Positions 13,217-22,157 of a stretch of 24,731 nt of DNA are shown here, in pieces. A program made the translations under genes and the position numbers. The notes under the pieces were generated by a model. That model had not been told where the DNA came from and searched no databases. It saw only the letters and a program-made list of their open reading frames with translations. The number at the start of each line of letters is the position of its first letter. Within the stretch, counting starts at the first letter, position 1. The DNA comes from a virus: the IMG/VR virus record IMGVR_UViG_3300037240_000057, positions 1 through 24,731 of that record; one strand, given 5' to 3'.

Positions 13217-15400
13217 ATGGCCGGAACCCTGGTGAAGTCCGTCATGCTGAAGATCGTCTCCAATGACGGTGACACCGAGTCCAAGCTTGACCTGATCACG
13301 AAGAAAGCCGACGAGCTTGGCCGGCTGCACCCCGACATCAAGGTGAAGATCGACTCGGCGGCGGCCAGCGCGAAGCTCGGGGTGCTGCGGCAGGAGCTGA
13401 AAGACACCACGAAGGCCGAGAAAGACACCGGGGACCAGTCCGCCACCCTGAAGAGCCGGCTGGCGGGGCTCGCCGGGGGCATGAACTCGTTCGCGACCGG
13501 GGGCCTGTCCGGCGGCGGGGCCGCCGGGGGCATGACCATGGCGCAGAAGGCGATGCTGGGCCTGAACGTCGCCACCGGCCTCGGCGAGCCGCTGGTCGCC
13601 GGGCTGACCGTCGCGGTCGGCGGCCTGGGCGCGGGCCTGGTGTCCGCGGGGCTGGGCGCCGGGATTTTCGGGCTGGTGACCAAGTCGGCGTTCTCCCAGG
13701 TGACGGCGGCGAACACGGCGGGCAAGAAGCTGACCGGCGGCCTGGGCGAGATGCAGTCCAGCCTGAAATCCGCGACGGGCGAGTGGAACGGCTTCGTGAA
13801 AGCCGCGTCGCCGGGGGTGGCGTCGGTGATCGCGCAGGGGTTCGGGCTGATCCCCAAAGCCCTCGCGCTGATGAAACCGTTCCTGGCCCCGGTGGAGACG
13901 GCGCTGCACGGCATCATCGCCGACATCTCCCACGGGATGGACAGCTCCGGGTTCAAGTCGTTCATGGGCACGATGGCGAAGGACAGCGGCCCGATGCTCA
14001 CCGGGCTGGCCCACGCCATCGGGGACATCGTCGTGGGCCTGGGCGGGATCCTGCGGGCGTTCATGCCGGTCTCGCATTCGATCATGGGCGGCCTGGACGG
14101 CATCACGGCGAAGTTCGCCAAGTGGGGGACGACCCTCGGGTCGCACTCGGGGTTCCAGTCGCTGATGGCCACGTTCAAGACCGAGACGCCGCTCGCGGTC
14201 AATGTCCTCAAGCAGCTCGGCGGGGTCATCAAGACCGTCGTCGCGTCGATGACCGGGCTGTCCACCTTCAGCAACTCCAAGATGCTGCTGCAGATGGCGC
14301 TGCCTGTCCTCCAGCTGCTGAACTCGCTGCTGAAAGCCAACCCGCAGCTGGTCCGCCTCGGCCTGTACATGCTGGCCGCGAAGGACGTGGCGTCGAAGAT
14401 GGCGCCCGCGTTCGCGGGCGTGGCGACTGGCATCAAGGGGGTGAAGGCGGGCGCGTCTGCGTTCCAGGACCTGTCGTCCGGGTTTTCGAACACGTCGGCG
14501 GCGGCGTCGGACGCGTCCGGGGTGTGGGGCACGTTCGGCGGGAAGCTGTCCACGGCGATCACGGCTGTCAAGTCGTGGGGGATCTGGTCGAAGCTCGCGG
14601 GCGCGGCGACGAAGGTGTGGACCGGGATCCAGGCCGCGTTCGACCTGGTGATGGACGCCAACCCGATCGCGCTGGTCGTCATCGGCATCGCCGCCCTGAT
14701 CGCGATCATCGTCATCTGCGTGATCAAGTTCAAGGCGTTCCGCGAGTTCTGGATCGGCCTGTGGAAAGACGTCAAGTCGTTCCTCGGCGACGCCGTGTCG
14801 TGGATCAAATCCCACTGGGAGCTGCTGCCCCTCATTTTCATGGGCCCTATCGGCATCGTGGTGGCCCTGGTCAAGTCGCATTTCACGCAGATCAAGTCGA
14901 TAGCCATGTCGGTGATCAATGACGTCGTCGGGTTTTTCCGGGCCCTGCCGGGGCGGGTCATCTCGGCGATCGCCGGGCTGGGCGGGATGCTGTTCCGGGC
15001 CGGGCAGAACGTGATGCGGTCCCTGATCTCCGGCCTCACCTCGATGATCGGCGCGGTCGGGTCGTCGGTCGCGGGGATCGCGGGGAAGGTCGCCGGGTTC
15101 TTCGGCCTGTCCCCGGCGAAAGAGGGCCCGCTGTCCGGCGCGGGCGCGCCGGAGGTCCGCGGCGCCCATTTCAGCCACGCGTTCGCGGCGGGCGTGTCGT
15201 CAGGCGCTGGGCGGGTGGCCGGCGCGGCGGCGCGGGTGGCTGGCGCGGCCGCGGCCACCGCGGCAGGCGGGGCCGCGGCGGGCGGCGGCGGGGGTGGCCG
15301 GAACGAGCTGGTCCTGACGTTCGCTGAGGGGCCGTTCCGGACGGCGTTCAAGGCGTCGATACGCAACCACGGCGGCAACCCGCTGGTGATCGGGAACTAA
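13217..15400 (+). CDS. Tail tape measure protein
   Basis: 727 residues. It sets tail length and is injected ahead of the DNA. N-terminal charged helices (LDLITKKADELGRLHPDIKV), long Gly/Ala-rich helical and hydrophobic tracts (LVSAGLGAGIFGLVTKSAF), a strong membrane-type stretch at about 482-505 (IALVVIGIAALIAIIVICV) and an Ala/Gly-rich C-terminus. At about 0.15 nm per residue the tail would be roughly 110 nm (rule of thumb). GAGGTGA precedes ATG 13217. The gene directly follows the chaperone frameshift region, which fixes the assignment. No peptidase or lysozyme domain is visible. Confidence 0.95.
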   Translation: MAGTLVKSVMLKIVSNDGDTESKLDLITKKADELGRLHPDIKVKIDSAAASAKLGVLRQELKDTTKAEKDTGDQSATLKSRLAGLAGGMNSFATGGLSGGGAAGGMTMAQKAMLGLNVATGLGEPLVAGLTVAVGGLGAGLVSAGLGAGIFGLVTKSAFSQVTAANTAGKKLTGGLGEMQSSLKSATGEWNGFVKAASPGVASVIAQGFGLIPKALALMKPFLAPVETALHGIIADISHGMDSSGFKSFMGTMAKDSGPMLTGLAHAIGDIVVGLGGILRAFMPVSHSIMGGLDGITAKFAKWGTTLGSHSGFQSLMATFKTETPLAVNVLKQLGGVIKTVVASMTGLSTFSNSKMLLQMALPVLQLLNSLLKANPQLVRLGLYMLAAKDVASKMAPAFAGVATGIKGVKAGASAFQDLSSGFSNTSAAASDASGVWGTFGGKLSTAITAVKSWGIWSKLAGAATKVWTGIQAAFDLVMDANPIALVVIGIAALIAIIVICVIKFKAFREFWIGLWKDVKSFLGDAVSWIKSHWELLPLIFMGPIGIVVALVKSHFTQIKSIAMSVINDVVGFFRALPGRVISAIAGLGGMLFRAGQNVMRSLISGLTSMIGAVGSSVAGIAGKVAGFFGLSPAKEGPLSGAGAPEVRGAHFSHAFAAGVSSGAGRVAGAAARVAGAAAATAAGGAAAGGGGGGRNELVLTFAEGPFRTAFKASIRNHGGNPLVIGN

Positions 15401-15409
15401 GGAGAGACC

Positions 15410-15868
15410 ATGACTGTGAACGGGCACGTGTTCCCGCAGTTCATCATTGGCGTGAACCTGGGCGACATCTCGCTTCCCGGCGGGACGTGGAAGGTCGCCC
15501 TCGGCAACGTGGCGGGGCCGATCAGCCTGGCGACGGCCGGGATCTCGACGGCGAAGCTGTTCAGCGACTGGACGGCGATCGTCCCGGATATCACCGGCCC
15601 CGGCTACACGGCGGGCGGCGTGGCGGTCGCCAGCCCGACCTGGTCGGCTGGCGGCGCGAATAACAGCATCGCGACGTTCACTTCCAGCACGAATCCGTCA
15701 TGGACGACGGCCACGTTCAGCGCCAACCAGGCGGTTCTTTACCAGTCGTCGGCCAGCACGTATCAGCTCGGGGCTTTCTTCGATTTCGGCGGGGCGGTCC
15801 CGGTGACCGGGGCGACGTTCACCCTGACGATCAACGCCTCCGGCCTGCTCACCGCGACCGTCTCCTAG
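15410..15868 (+). CDS. Small structural (minor tail) protein
   Basis: 152 residues, strand-rich and dominated by Thr/Ala/Gly/Ser (GTWKVALGNVAGPISLATAG, TASTYQ-like segments, ending VTGATFTLTINASGLLTATVS). A strong AAGGAGAGACC site precedes ATG 15410. The final strands resemble repeating beta modules of phage virion proteins. The pattern suggests a minor tail or baseplate-associated protein; no family is recognised. Confidence 0.65.
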   Translation: MTVNGHVFPQFIIGVNLGDISLPGGTWKVALGNVAGPISLATAGISTAKLFSDWTAIVPDITGPGYTAGGVAVASPTWSAGGANNSIATFTSSTNPSWTTATFSANQAVLYQSSASTYQLGAFFDFGGAVPVTGATFTLTINASGLLTATVS

Positions 15869-15882
15869 GGAAGTGACCTGAC

Positions 15883-16470
15883 ATGCCTTCAACCCTCTGG
15901 TCCGCGCCGTCGTCGCCGGGGAACGTCGCCCCGGTGGTCTCGTCCGGCTTCACGACGGCGACCCTGACGGACATCTCCCCCGGCCAGTGCCTGATACCCG
16001 CTGGGATGCTGAACGCCGGCACCCGGGTGCGGATCACCGCGACGGGGTCCTACATCGCCACCACGACGGCGTCCACGATCACGTGGGGCCTGTACATGAA
16101 CAACGCGGGAACCGCGATCACGACCACCCCGGCGATCCTCACGACCACCCCGGCGATCACCGCTGTGGCCATCTCGGGTATCACGTGGGTCCTGCAGTGG
16201 TGGGGGAAGATCACGGCGGTGTCCACCACGTCGGGCACCGCGGGCACGATCGTGGGCCACGGGACCGCGTTCGCCGGCCTGACGTCCCTGACGGCCGCTG
16301 GCGCGGTGTACCCGATGCCGGTCACGACAGCCGGGATGACGGTGGCGCAGACGGCGACGGGCCTGATCACCTACAACGAGCAGAACATCATGGTCGGCGC
16401 GACGATCGCGACGAACACGGGCCTGACCAGCATCACCACCGACGAGCTGACCTGCGAGCTGGTCGGCTGA
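15883..16470 (+). CDS. Small structural beta-rich protein
   Basis: 195 residues, highly enriched in Thr/Ile/Ala, with segments such as ALTDISPGQ-like loops, PAGMLNAGTRVRITATGSY, TWGLYMNNAGTAITTTPA and VLQWWGKITAVST. This is the pattern of jelly-roll head or tail decoration proteins. AGGGAAGTGA lies upstream of ATG 15883. It follows the previous gene by 14 bases and precedes the large tail gene by 38. A role as tail accessory protein is likely; a host-binding role is possible but unproven. Confidence 0.6.
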   Translation: MPSTLWSAPSSPGNVAPVVSSGFTTATLTDISPGQCLIPAGMLNAGTRVRITATGSYIATTTASTITWGLYMNNAGTAITTTPAILTTTPAITAVAISGITWVLQWWGKITAVSTTSGTAGTIVGHGTAFAGLTSLTAAGAVYPMPVTTAGMTVAQTATGLITYNEQNIMVGATIATNTGLTSITTDELTCELVG

Positions 16471-16508
16471 CCTTTCCCCGCACCGAGCGCGCCGGAGGGA
16501 GGTGAAGC

Positions 16509-19500
16509 ATGACGATCAGCCGGGCAGCCGGGTTCCCCGTGGGCGGGGGCGACAGCTCCAGCGGCGGCGTGACCAGCGTCACGGTCAGCCCGGCGGCTAT
16601 TGGCGACCTGGTCGTCGTCTCCGTGTTCATCGGCTCGACGAGCATCACCGTCTCCGGGGTGTCCGGCGGTCACGCGACCGGGTGGGCGCGGGCCGAGGGC
16701 TTCACCGACAGCACCTCGACGCTGCGGGCGGAGATCTGGATAGGGACGGCCACCGCCACCGGGTCGGCCGCCGCCTCCGTCACCTTCTCGGCGTCGATCT
16801 CCACGACGTACGTCGAGATCGACGCCGACAGCCTGCACAGCTCTATCGGCGGCCCCTGGTCGGTTGTCGCTTCTGGTGGCCAGCACGATGTCACGGGGAC
16901 GTCCAACCCATTTCCGCCGCTGACCGCGACGGTGACCGGGCAGGCGTACTGGGGCATCGACAGCCCGGCGAACACGCCGTCGGCGGGCAGCGACAGCGGG
17001 TTTGTCTACAACCTGCTCGACAGCTCGTTCGTGTGCACAGCGCTGAACGTGGCCGTGACGGCCGGGACTGTGGCCCCGAGCGCGGGCCAGTCCCCGACGG
17101 GGACGGCGACCACCGTGGCGATCATCGTCACCGACGCGTTCAGTGCCGCAGGCGGCCCCAGCATGCCGTTCATGCCCGCCCCGGGCTGGCATCCGGGCCT
17201 GGGCCTGCCGGGGATGCCGGGCGGGACGCCGTTCTACGCGCCGCAGGCGCTCAGCAGCCCGCCAGCGGCGCCGACCGTCACGGTCACACTCCCGGCAGCC
17301 GCCGTGACCCTGGCCGCGCCCATCGTCGCGCCGGCCGCGGGCGCGACGATCGCGCTGCCCGTGGCCACGGCCGCGCTGGCCGCGCCGGTCCCGTCAGTGA
17401 CAGCGGGGGCTACGGTCGCACTTCCAGTGGCTGCCATCGCCCTGGCCGCGCCGGTGGTCACCCCGGCGACCGCGGTGCTGCTGCCCACCGCCACAGTGGC
17501 GCTCGCGGCCCCGGCCGCGACGCCTGCCGCGGGCGCGACGGTGGCGCTCCCGGCAGCAGCCATGGCGCTGGCCGCGCCCGTGGTGACGCCCAGCGGCGGC
17601 CCAGCGCCGTTCGACTCCCTGCCGTCCACGACGTTCCCCGCCACACCCCTCGACGGCCGGGTGGAGCTTCTCCTCGGCGGCGTGTGGACAGACGTCACCA
17701 GCTACCTGGTGCAGCCCCTGGACTCCGTCGTCCCGATCACCCGCGGCCACCCCGACGAGTCCACCACCACGGCCCCGTCCGGCGTCCCGCTGACCCTGTT
17801 CAACGGCGACGGCCGGTTCAGCGGCAAGAATCCGACCGGGCCTTACTACGGGCAGCTGGCGCGGAACACGCCGCTGCGGTTCAGCATCCCTGAAGGCGCA
17901 AGCTACCTGCGCAGCGAGGTGGACCAGGCCAGCTACGTCCAGTGCCCGGACACGGCCGGCATCAGCATCACCGGCGACATGGAATTCCAGCTCGACCTGA
18001 CCCTGGACAACTGGAACTCCTCCCAGATCCTGGCGGCCAAGTGGGCGTCCGGGCAGGCGTCGTGGCTGCTGCTGCTGTGGAACGACGGCACCCTGCAGTT
18101 CCAGTGGTCCCAGGACGGCTCGTCCATCAACGCCGCCCGCACGAGCGTGAGCGTGCCGCTGCCGCCGTCGCGACGCATGTCCCTGCGCGTCACCCTCGCG
18201 GTGGCCACGGGCACCGTCACCTACTACACAGGGCCGCCGGGGCTGTCCAGCCCGTCGTGGACGCAGCTGGGCAGCCCGATCGTCCTCGGCGCGAACAACG
18301 TGTTCAACTCCACCGCGCCGCTGCAGATCGGCTACGGCCCGTCGTCGGGCACCGGGTTCTTCGGCTACTACGGCAAGCTGCACGCCGCCCAGCTGCTGTC
18401 CGGCATCGGCGGCACCGCGAAAGCGTCGCCGGACTTCACCGCCCAGACGCCGGGGACCACCAGCTTCAGCGACGCGCAGTCGAACACGTGGACGCTGGAA
18501 GGCACCGCGGAGATCAGCGGCCGGGACTACCGGATCCACGCCGAGGCCAGCGCCTGGCCGCAGTTCTGGGACCCCACCGGCCACGACGTCACCGTCCAGC
18601 TCACCGCCGCCGGGCCGCTGCGCCGCCTCGGCCAGAACGCGAACAGGCAGGTGTTCGCCTCGGCGATGCGCCGCGCCTACCAGCGGCTCACCGGCCCCAC
18701 CGCGCCGGTCGCCTACTGGCCAGCCGAGGACGGCGCGAACTCCACGCAGATCGCGTCCGGGCTCGGCGGCCCCGCCATGCAGGTGTCGGTCCCGCCGCAG
18801 TTCGGCGGGAACTCCGGCTTCCTGTGCTCCAGCCCGATCCCCGCCCTGGCAGCGGGCTCCACGTGGTCCGGGGCGGTCCCCGCCTACACCGGCGGGGTGG
18901 ACAACGTCCTGCGGTTCCTCATGCAGGTCCCGGCGGCCGGCGACGTCAACGGCGGGATCATCGCCCGCATGTACACCCGGGGCACCATCACCCGCGCCGA
19001 CCTCGTCTACGGCACCGGCGGCGGCCTGACGATGAACGTCTACCAGGGCTCCACCCTGCTCAGCTCGTTCGGGCCCTTCTCGTTCAGCGTCAACGGCGAG
19101 CTGCTGCGCGTCAGCCTTGAGCTGCAGGCGTCCGGCGGGAACGTCTCCTGCAACATCGTGACGCTCCAGGTCGGCGCGTTCTCCGGCATCGGCGACGGCG
19201 GCACGCAGACCGGCGCGACCGTCGGCAACGTGACCCAGGTCGTCATCAACCCGGGCGGCCTGCTCACCGGCACCGCGATCGGGCAGATCTCGGTGCAGCC
19301 GGTGTGGGAGACCCTCTACGACCTGGGCTCGGCGCTGAACGCGTGGCAGGGCGAGGCGGCCGGGGCCCGGTTCAAGCGGCTCTGCGACGAGGAGGCCATC
19401 GTGTTCCGCGGGCAGGGGAACCTGGCCGCGTCCACGCCGATGGGCCCGCAGACCCCTGAGGCGCTGACCACGCTGTGGCAGGAATGCGCCGACGCGGACC

Positions 19501-20387
19501 GGGGGGCCATCTACGAGCCGCGGCAGCAGCTGGCCCTCGGCTACCGCACCCGCGCGTCCATGCTCAACCAGGGCGCGGCGGCCGCCATCCCGTACTCGAT
19601 GCTGATGGCCCCTTTGCTGCCCACCGAGGACGACCAGATCATCGCCAACGACGTGACCTGCACCCAGAACCAGGACGGGTCGTTCAGCGAGCAGGCGCAG
19701 GCGACGGGCCCGCTGAACATCCAGTCCCCCAGCCAGGACCCGGACGGGGTGGGCCGGTACGCGGTGAGCGTGCCGGTGAACCTGGCCGCTGACAGCCAGC
19801 TCGACGGCGAGGCGTCGTGGATCCGGCACATGGGCACCGTGGACGAGCCCCGCTACCCGGCGCTGTGCGTCGACCTGGCGTCCACCGAGAGCGGCGTCGC
19901 GTCGATCTTCTCCGCCCTGCTCGGCCTGGACATCGGGGACCGGGTCACGGTCACCGGGACGCCGCCGTGGCTGCCGCCGGACGGTATCGACCTGCTGATC
20001 CAGGGCGTGACGGAGAACATCTGGCTGAAGAAGCTGAACCTGTCGCTGGCGTGCGTCCCGTCGTCGCCGTGGAACGTCATGACGTGGAACGACCCGGTGT
20101 GGGGCCGGTGGGCCAGCGACGGCTCTGCGCTCGCCGCCGGCGTCTCAAGCTCGGCGACGTCGCTGAGCGTCTCGACCACAAACCCTGGCAGCCCGCTGTG
20201 GACCACGTCGGCCGGCGATCTCCCGTTCGACATCCTGGTGGCTGGCGAGCGGATGACCGTGACCGCGATCAGCGGCGCGTCCAGCCCGCAGGCCTTCACC
20301 GTCGTCCGCAGCGTCAACTCTGTTGTGAAAGCACAGACGGCGGGCGCGCCGCTCACCCTGTTCTACCCGCCGATCTGGAGCCTCTGA
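16509..20387 (+). CDS. Large multidomain tail protein (Dit/Tal-like with lectin-like domains)
   Basis: 1292 residues, the largest protein here. Order: beta-rich N-terminal domain (1-215), a short Pro/Gly/Met hinge (216-245), five Ala/Pro repeats (259-364), a Dit-like region with VWTDVTSYL and NGDGRFSGKNPTGPYYG (385-460), a concanavalin/LamG-like module (464-631), a baseplate-like region, a second LamG-like module (about 730-930), and a C-terminal baseplate hub-type part (RFKRLCDEEAIVFRGQG, then TEDDQIIANDVTCTQNQDGS), ending in a small beta domain (1205-1290). GGAGGGAGGTGA precedes the ATG. It probably forms the tail tip and contacts host sugars. Domain limits are by eye. Confidence 0.85.
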   Translation: MTISRAAGFPVGGGDSSSGGVTSVTVSPAAIGDLVVVSVFIGSTSITVSGVSGGHATGWARAEGFTDSTSTLRAEIWIGTATATGSAAASVTFSASISTTYVEIDADSLHSSIGGPWSVVASGGQHDVTGTSNPFPPLTATVTGQAYWGIDSPANTPSAGSDSGFVYNLLDSSFVCTALNVAVTAGTVAPSAGQSPTGTATTVAIIVTDAFSAAGGPSMPFMPAPGWHPGLGLPGMPGGTPFYAPQALSSPPAAPTVTVTLPAAAVTLAAPIVAPAAGATIALPVATAALAAPVPSVTAGATVALPVAAIALAAPVVTPATAVLLPTATVALAAPAATPAAGATVALPAAAMALAAPVVTPSGGPAPFDSLPSTTFPATPLDGRVELLLGGVWTDVTSYLVQPLDSVVPITRGHPDESTTTAPSGVPLTLFNGDGRFSGKNPTGPYYGQLARNTPLRFSIPEGASYLRSEVDQASYVQCPDTAGISITGDMEFQLDLTLDNWNSSQILAAKWASGQASWLLLLWNDGTLQFQWSQDGSSINAARTSVSVPLPPSRRMSLRVTLAVATGTVTYYTGPPGLSSPSWTQLGSPIVLGANNVFNSTAPLQIGYGPSSGTGFFGYYGKLHAAQLLSGIGGTAKASPDFTAQTPGTTSFSDAQSNTWTLEGTAEISGRDYRIHAEASAWPQFWDPTGHDVTVQLTAAGPLRRLGQNANRQVFASAMRRAYQRLTGPTAPVAYWPAEDGANSTQIASGLGGPAMQVSVPPQFGGNSGFLCSSPIPALAAGSTWSGAVPAYTGGVDNVLRFLMQVPAAGDVNGGIIARMYTRGTITRADLVYGTGGGLTMNVYQGSTLLSSFGPFSFSVNGELLRVSLELQASGGNVSCNIVTLQVGAFSGIGDGGTQTGATVGNVTQVVINPGGLLTGTAIGQISVQPVWETLYDLGSALNAWQGEAAGARFKRLCDEEAIVFRGQGNLAASTPMGPQTPEALTTLWQECADADRGAIYEPRQQLALGYRTRASMLNQGAAAAIPYSMLMAPLLPTEDDQIIANDVTCTQNQDGSFSEQAQATGPLNIQSPSQDPDGVGRYAVSVPVNLAADSQLDGEASWIRHMGTVDEPRYPALCVDLASTESGVASIFSALLGLDIGDRVTVTGTPPWLPPDGIDLLIQGVTENIWLKKLNLSLACVPSSPWNVMTWNDPVWGRWASDGSALAAGVSSSATSLSVSTTNPGSPLWTTSAGDLPFDILVAGERMTVTAISGASSPQAFTVVRSVNSVVKAQTAGAPLTLFYPPIWSL
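17283..17600 (+). repeat. Five imperfect Ala/Pro repeats within the tail protein
   Basis: Residues 259-364 of the large tail protein consist of five units of 20-22 residues with consensus VALPxAAxALAAPVVTPAxG. The DNA repeat is degenerate, so divergence followed the duplications. Alternating hydrophobic and proline content suggests an extended, stiff linker between the N-terminal domain and the tail-tip core. Confidence 0.8.
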
Positions 20388-20388
20388 G

Positions 20389-20802
20389 ATGACAACTCCC
20401 TACCCCCTGGCCGGGCAGCTGGCCGAGGCCGCGAACGTGTCGCCCACCGCGTGGGTCGCGTTCACCTTCGCGAACTCGTGGTCCAACATCGGCGGCGGTG
20501 TGGTCACCGCGCAGATGCGGCTGCTGCCGCTGACCAATGAGGTCGAGATGCTGGGCGGCATCGCCCACGCGTCGGTCAGCGGGACGTCGCTGTTCTCGGC
20601 GACGCTGGGGGCGGCGTACCTGCCAGCCTCACAGCAGAGCCGCTGCCTGGAGAAAGTGGTCGCCGCCTCGGCCACTTACTACGCCGCCACCACGGTGGGG
20701 CCGTTCGTGGTCATCCCGACCACCGGCGCCATCCAGTTCCAGGACTTGCCTGCGGGCACGACGCAGGTCGAGTTCGCGTTCACCTACAGCCTGGACGCGT
20801 GA
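20389..20802 (+). CDS. Small tail-associated protein
   Basis: 137 residues. Strand-rich: WVAFTFANSWSNIGGGVVTA, EMLGGIAHASVSGTSLFSAT, TTVGPFVVIPTTGAIQF, ending QVEFAFTYSLDA. The pattern resembles C-terminal receptor-binding or tail-fibre accessory modules. ATG 20389 lies 1 base after the tail protein stop with GGAG at 20377-20380. Proposed role: tail-tip or fibre component; not established. Confidence 0.6.
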   Translation: MTTPYPLAGQLAEAANVSPTAWVAFTFANSWSNIGGGVVTAQMRLLPLTNEVEMLGGIAHASVSGTSLFSATLGAAYLPASQQSRCLEKVVAASATYYAATTVGPFVVIPTTGAIQFQDLPAGTTQVEFAFTYSLDA

Positions 20803-21185
20803 TGGGCCACATCCTGTGGATCCTGTTCGGGCCGGGGACCTATGGCGCGGGCGGCAACATGGTCGCCTGGGTGATCTGCGGGGCGATCGCCGGACTGTGG
20901 CTGCGGGGCCGGCTGAAAGCACACGAGGCGCTGGCCCGGCTGCATCACCAGCAGAAGATGGCGCAGTCGCAGGCGAATCACGACGCGCTGATCGCGCATG
21001 TGACGGCGACGGCGACGCTGGCGGTCACGGCGGCCGAGCCGCAGGTAAGCGGAGGTAGCCGGTCGCAACCCGGCTCGATGGGTTTGCCAGAAGAGAGCGC
21101 GCTGGTCCCGCCTCCCGCCGCCGCTGACCCGGCGTGGGGCAAGGCGGAGGACGCGTGGAAAGACGCGCTGCCGCCTAGTCCGTGA
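20802..21185 (+). CDS. Single-pass membrane protein, holin-like position
   Basis: 127 residues. Short hydrophobic start (MGHILWILFG), a membrane span at about 19-35 (NMVAWVICGAIAGLWL), then a basic amphipathic helix rich in His/Gln (LKAHEALARLHHQQKMAQSQ) and a disordered tail. The ATG overlaps the upstream stop; a GTG three bases earlier is also possible. It opens the lysis/host-interface block, so it may be a holin or membrane accessory. Its 3' end overlaps a convergent minus-strand gene by 11 bases. Confidence 0.6.
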   Translation: MGHILWILFGPGTYGAGGNMVAWVICGAIAGLWLRGRLKAHEALARLHHQQKMAQSQANHDALIAHVTATATLAVTAAEPQVSGGSRSQPGSMGLPEESALVPPPAAADPAWGKAEDAWKDALPPSP

Positions 21186-21354
21186 GTTCGGCCATGAACC
21201 GGAAGGTGATCTCGGTCCCGTCGGTGAAGGTCATCACCCAGTAGCCGTCGTCGTTGCCGATGCCGTGGTCGTACTCCAGCGATACGACTATCTTCCCTGA
21301 TGACTGCCCGCTGATCTGCCGTCGCTGCTCAGCCGTGTATTCCATGTCCGCCAT
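21175..21354 (-). CDS. Small minus-strand hypothetical protein
   Basis: 59 residues. It reads MADMEYTAEQRRQISGQSSG, then KIVVSLEYDH, and ends with YWVMTFTDGTEITFRFMAEL, a coherent strand pattern with G/C-rich third positions, so it looks coding. The start at 21354 was chosen over an upstream GTG-type extension; the second ATG three codons in is also possible. It is the only minus-strand gene inside the late plus-strand block. Unknown function; a small regulator or anti-host protein is possible but not supported by a motif. Confidence 0.55.
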   Translation of the reverse strand: MADMEYTAEQRRQISGQSSGKIVVSLEYDHGIGNDDGYWVMTFTDGTEITFRFMAELTD

Positions 21355-21416
21355 GTTCTCACCGAAAGGCGCGCTGCCGCCGGAGCGCTGACCACGCTGT
21401 TTGCCCTGCGCCGGCG

Positions 21417-21427
21417 GATAATAAGGC
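21417..21427 (+). promoter_or_regulatory. Candidate promoter for a leaderless GTG gene
   Basis: GATAAT at 21417-21422, close to the actinobacterial -10 consensus TANNNT, lies five bases before the GTG at 21428, which has no usable ribosome site (only AAGG directly before it). This fits a leaderless transcript starting at the GTG. No clear -35 box is seen. The 73-bp gap to the divergent minus-strand gene would be the shared control region. Confidence 0.4.
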
Positions 21428-21985
21428 GTGAGCACCGACGACGACCTCCACGCCCGCGACCGGGAATCGCAGACCCGCTATGAGATGGCCACCGGTGTCG
21501 TCGCAGAGCCAGCCGGGGAATCCGGCTGGGTGTCGCTGCGGGACCACCTTGAGGCGCTGCGGGGCGGTGACGACCGGCGGTACGCCGAAGTAGGGAAAGA
21601 ACGCGACCAGCGGTACGCCGAGGTGAAAGCCGAGCAGGAAAAGGCGCTGGTCATCAAGGACACGGCGAACCGCGACGCCCTCGCGCTCGCCCGCCAGGAC
21701 CAGACGTACAAGGACGAGCAGGCGAACAAGCTCCGTGAGCAGATCAACTCCGAGCGGGGCCTGTACGCCACGAAGGACGACCTGGCGAACGCGGTGCGGG
21801 AGATGACGGTGCAGATCCGGCCGCTGGCCGAGTACGTGTCGGCGTCCGCTGGCCGTCAGGGCGGTGAGCAGCACATCCGCACTGAGCAGCGGCTGAACGC
21901 GAACCTGGTGGTCGGCATGGTGGCGCTGCTGCTGACGGCTGTCATCATCGCGGTATCCATCACCGTGGCGGCGCACGGTGGGTGA
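21428..21985 (+). CDS. Coiled-coil membrane protein with C-terminal anchor
   Basis: 185 residues. A long charged helical region (about 40-130), with repeats RRYAEVGKERD and QRYAEVKAEQEKALVIKD, then LARQDQTYKDEQANKLREQI, precedes a strong membrane span at 159-182 (VVGMVALLLTAVIIAVSITV). This 'YAEV...EKAL.IK...YKDEQANKLREQI' pattern is familiar from actinophage lysis regions. Probably an N-in, C-out membrane protein, holin or spanin-like; assignment is positional. Possibly leaderless (see promoter). Confidence 0.75.
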   Translation: MSTDDDLHARDRESQTRYEMATGVVAEPAGESGWVSLRDHLEALRGGDDRRYAEVGKERDQRYAEVKAEQEKALVIKDTANRDALALARQDQTYKDEQANKLREQINSERGLYATKDDLANAVREMTVQIRPLAEYVSASAGRQGGEQHIRTEQRLNANLVVGMVALLLTAVIIAVSITVAAHGG

Positions 21986-22157
21986 CATCGAGGACGCCGA
22001 GCGGCTGGTCAAGCGCCGGGCAGCCGAAGGTAAAGGCCTGTCCCTCAAACGATCTCGCAAAACTCTCGTACCCGCCAGTAACGCCGGGCAGATGCTCCTG
22101 GCCGCCGCCCTCGCCGCCGGTGCCGTAGTGGCCGTGATCGCCGTGTTCGGGCGGTGA
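21978..22157 (+). CDS. 59-residue membrane protein
   Basis: Starts at GTG 21978, overlapping the previous stop by 8 bases. Basic N-terminal half (RLVKRRAAEGKGLSLKRSRK) followed by one hydrophobic span (MLLAAALAAGAVVAVIAVFG) and a short end. The charge pattern suggests the N-terminus stays in the cytoplasm. Tight overlap and strand agreement support a real gene. Possible holin accessory; function unknown. Confidence 0.6.
   Translation: MGDIEDAERLVKRRAAEGKGLSLKRSRKTLVPASNAGQMLLAAALAAGAVVAVIAVFGR

Noticed and set aside
13156-15378. 740-residue minus-strand open frame opposite the tape measure
   Set aside because: High-GC antisense shadow: its composition follows the tape measure codons, it has no ribosome site or neighbours, and it fully overlaps a certain gene.
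17283-17600. Possible CRISPR-like repeats
   Set aside because: Degenerate coding repeats in frame with the tail protein.
17394-19829. 811-residue minus-strand open frame opposite the large tail protein
   Set aside because: Arg/Gly/Ala-rich antisense shadow of GC-rich codons, with no recognisable domains.
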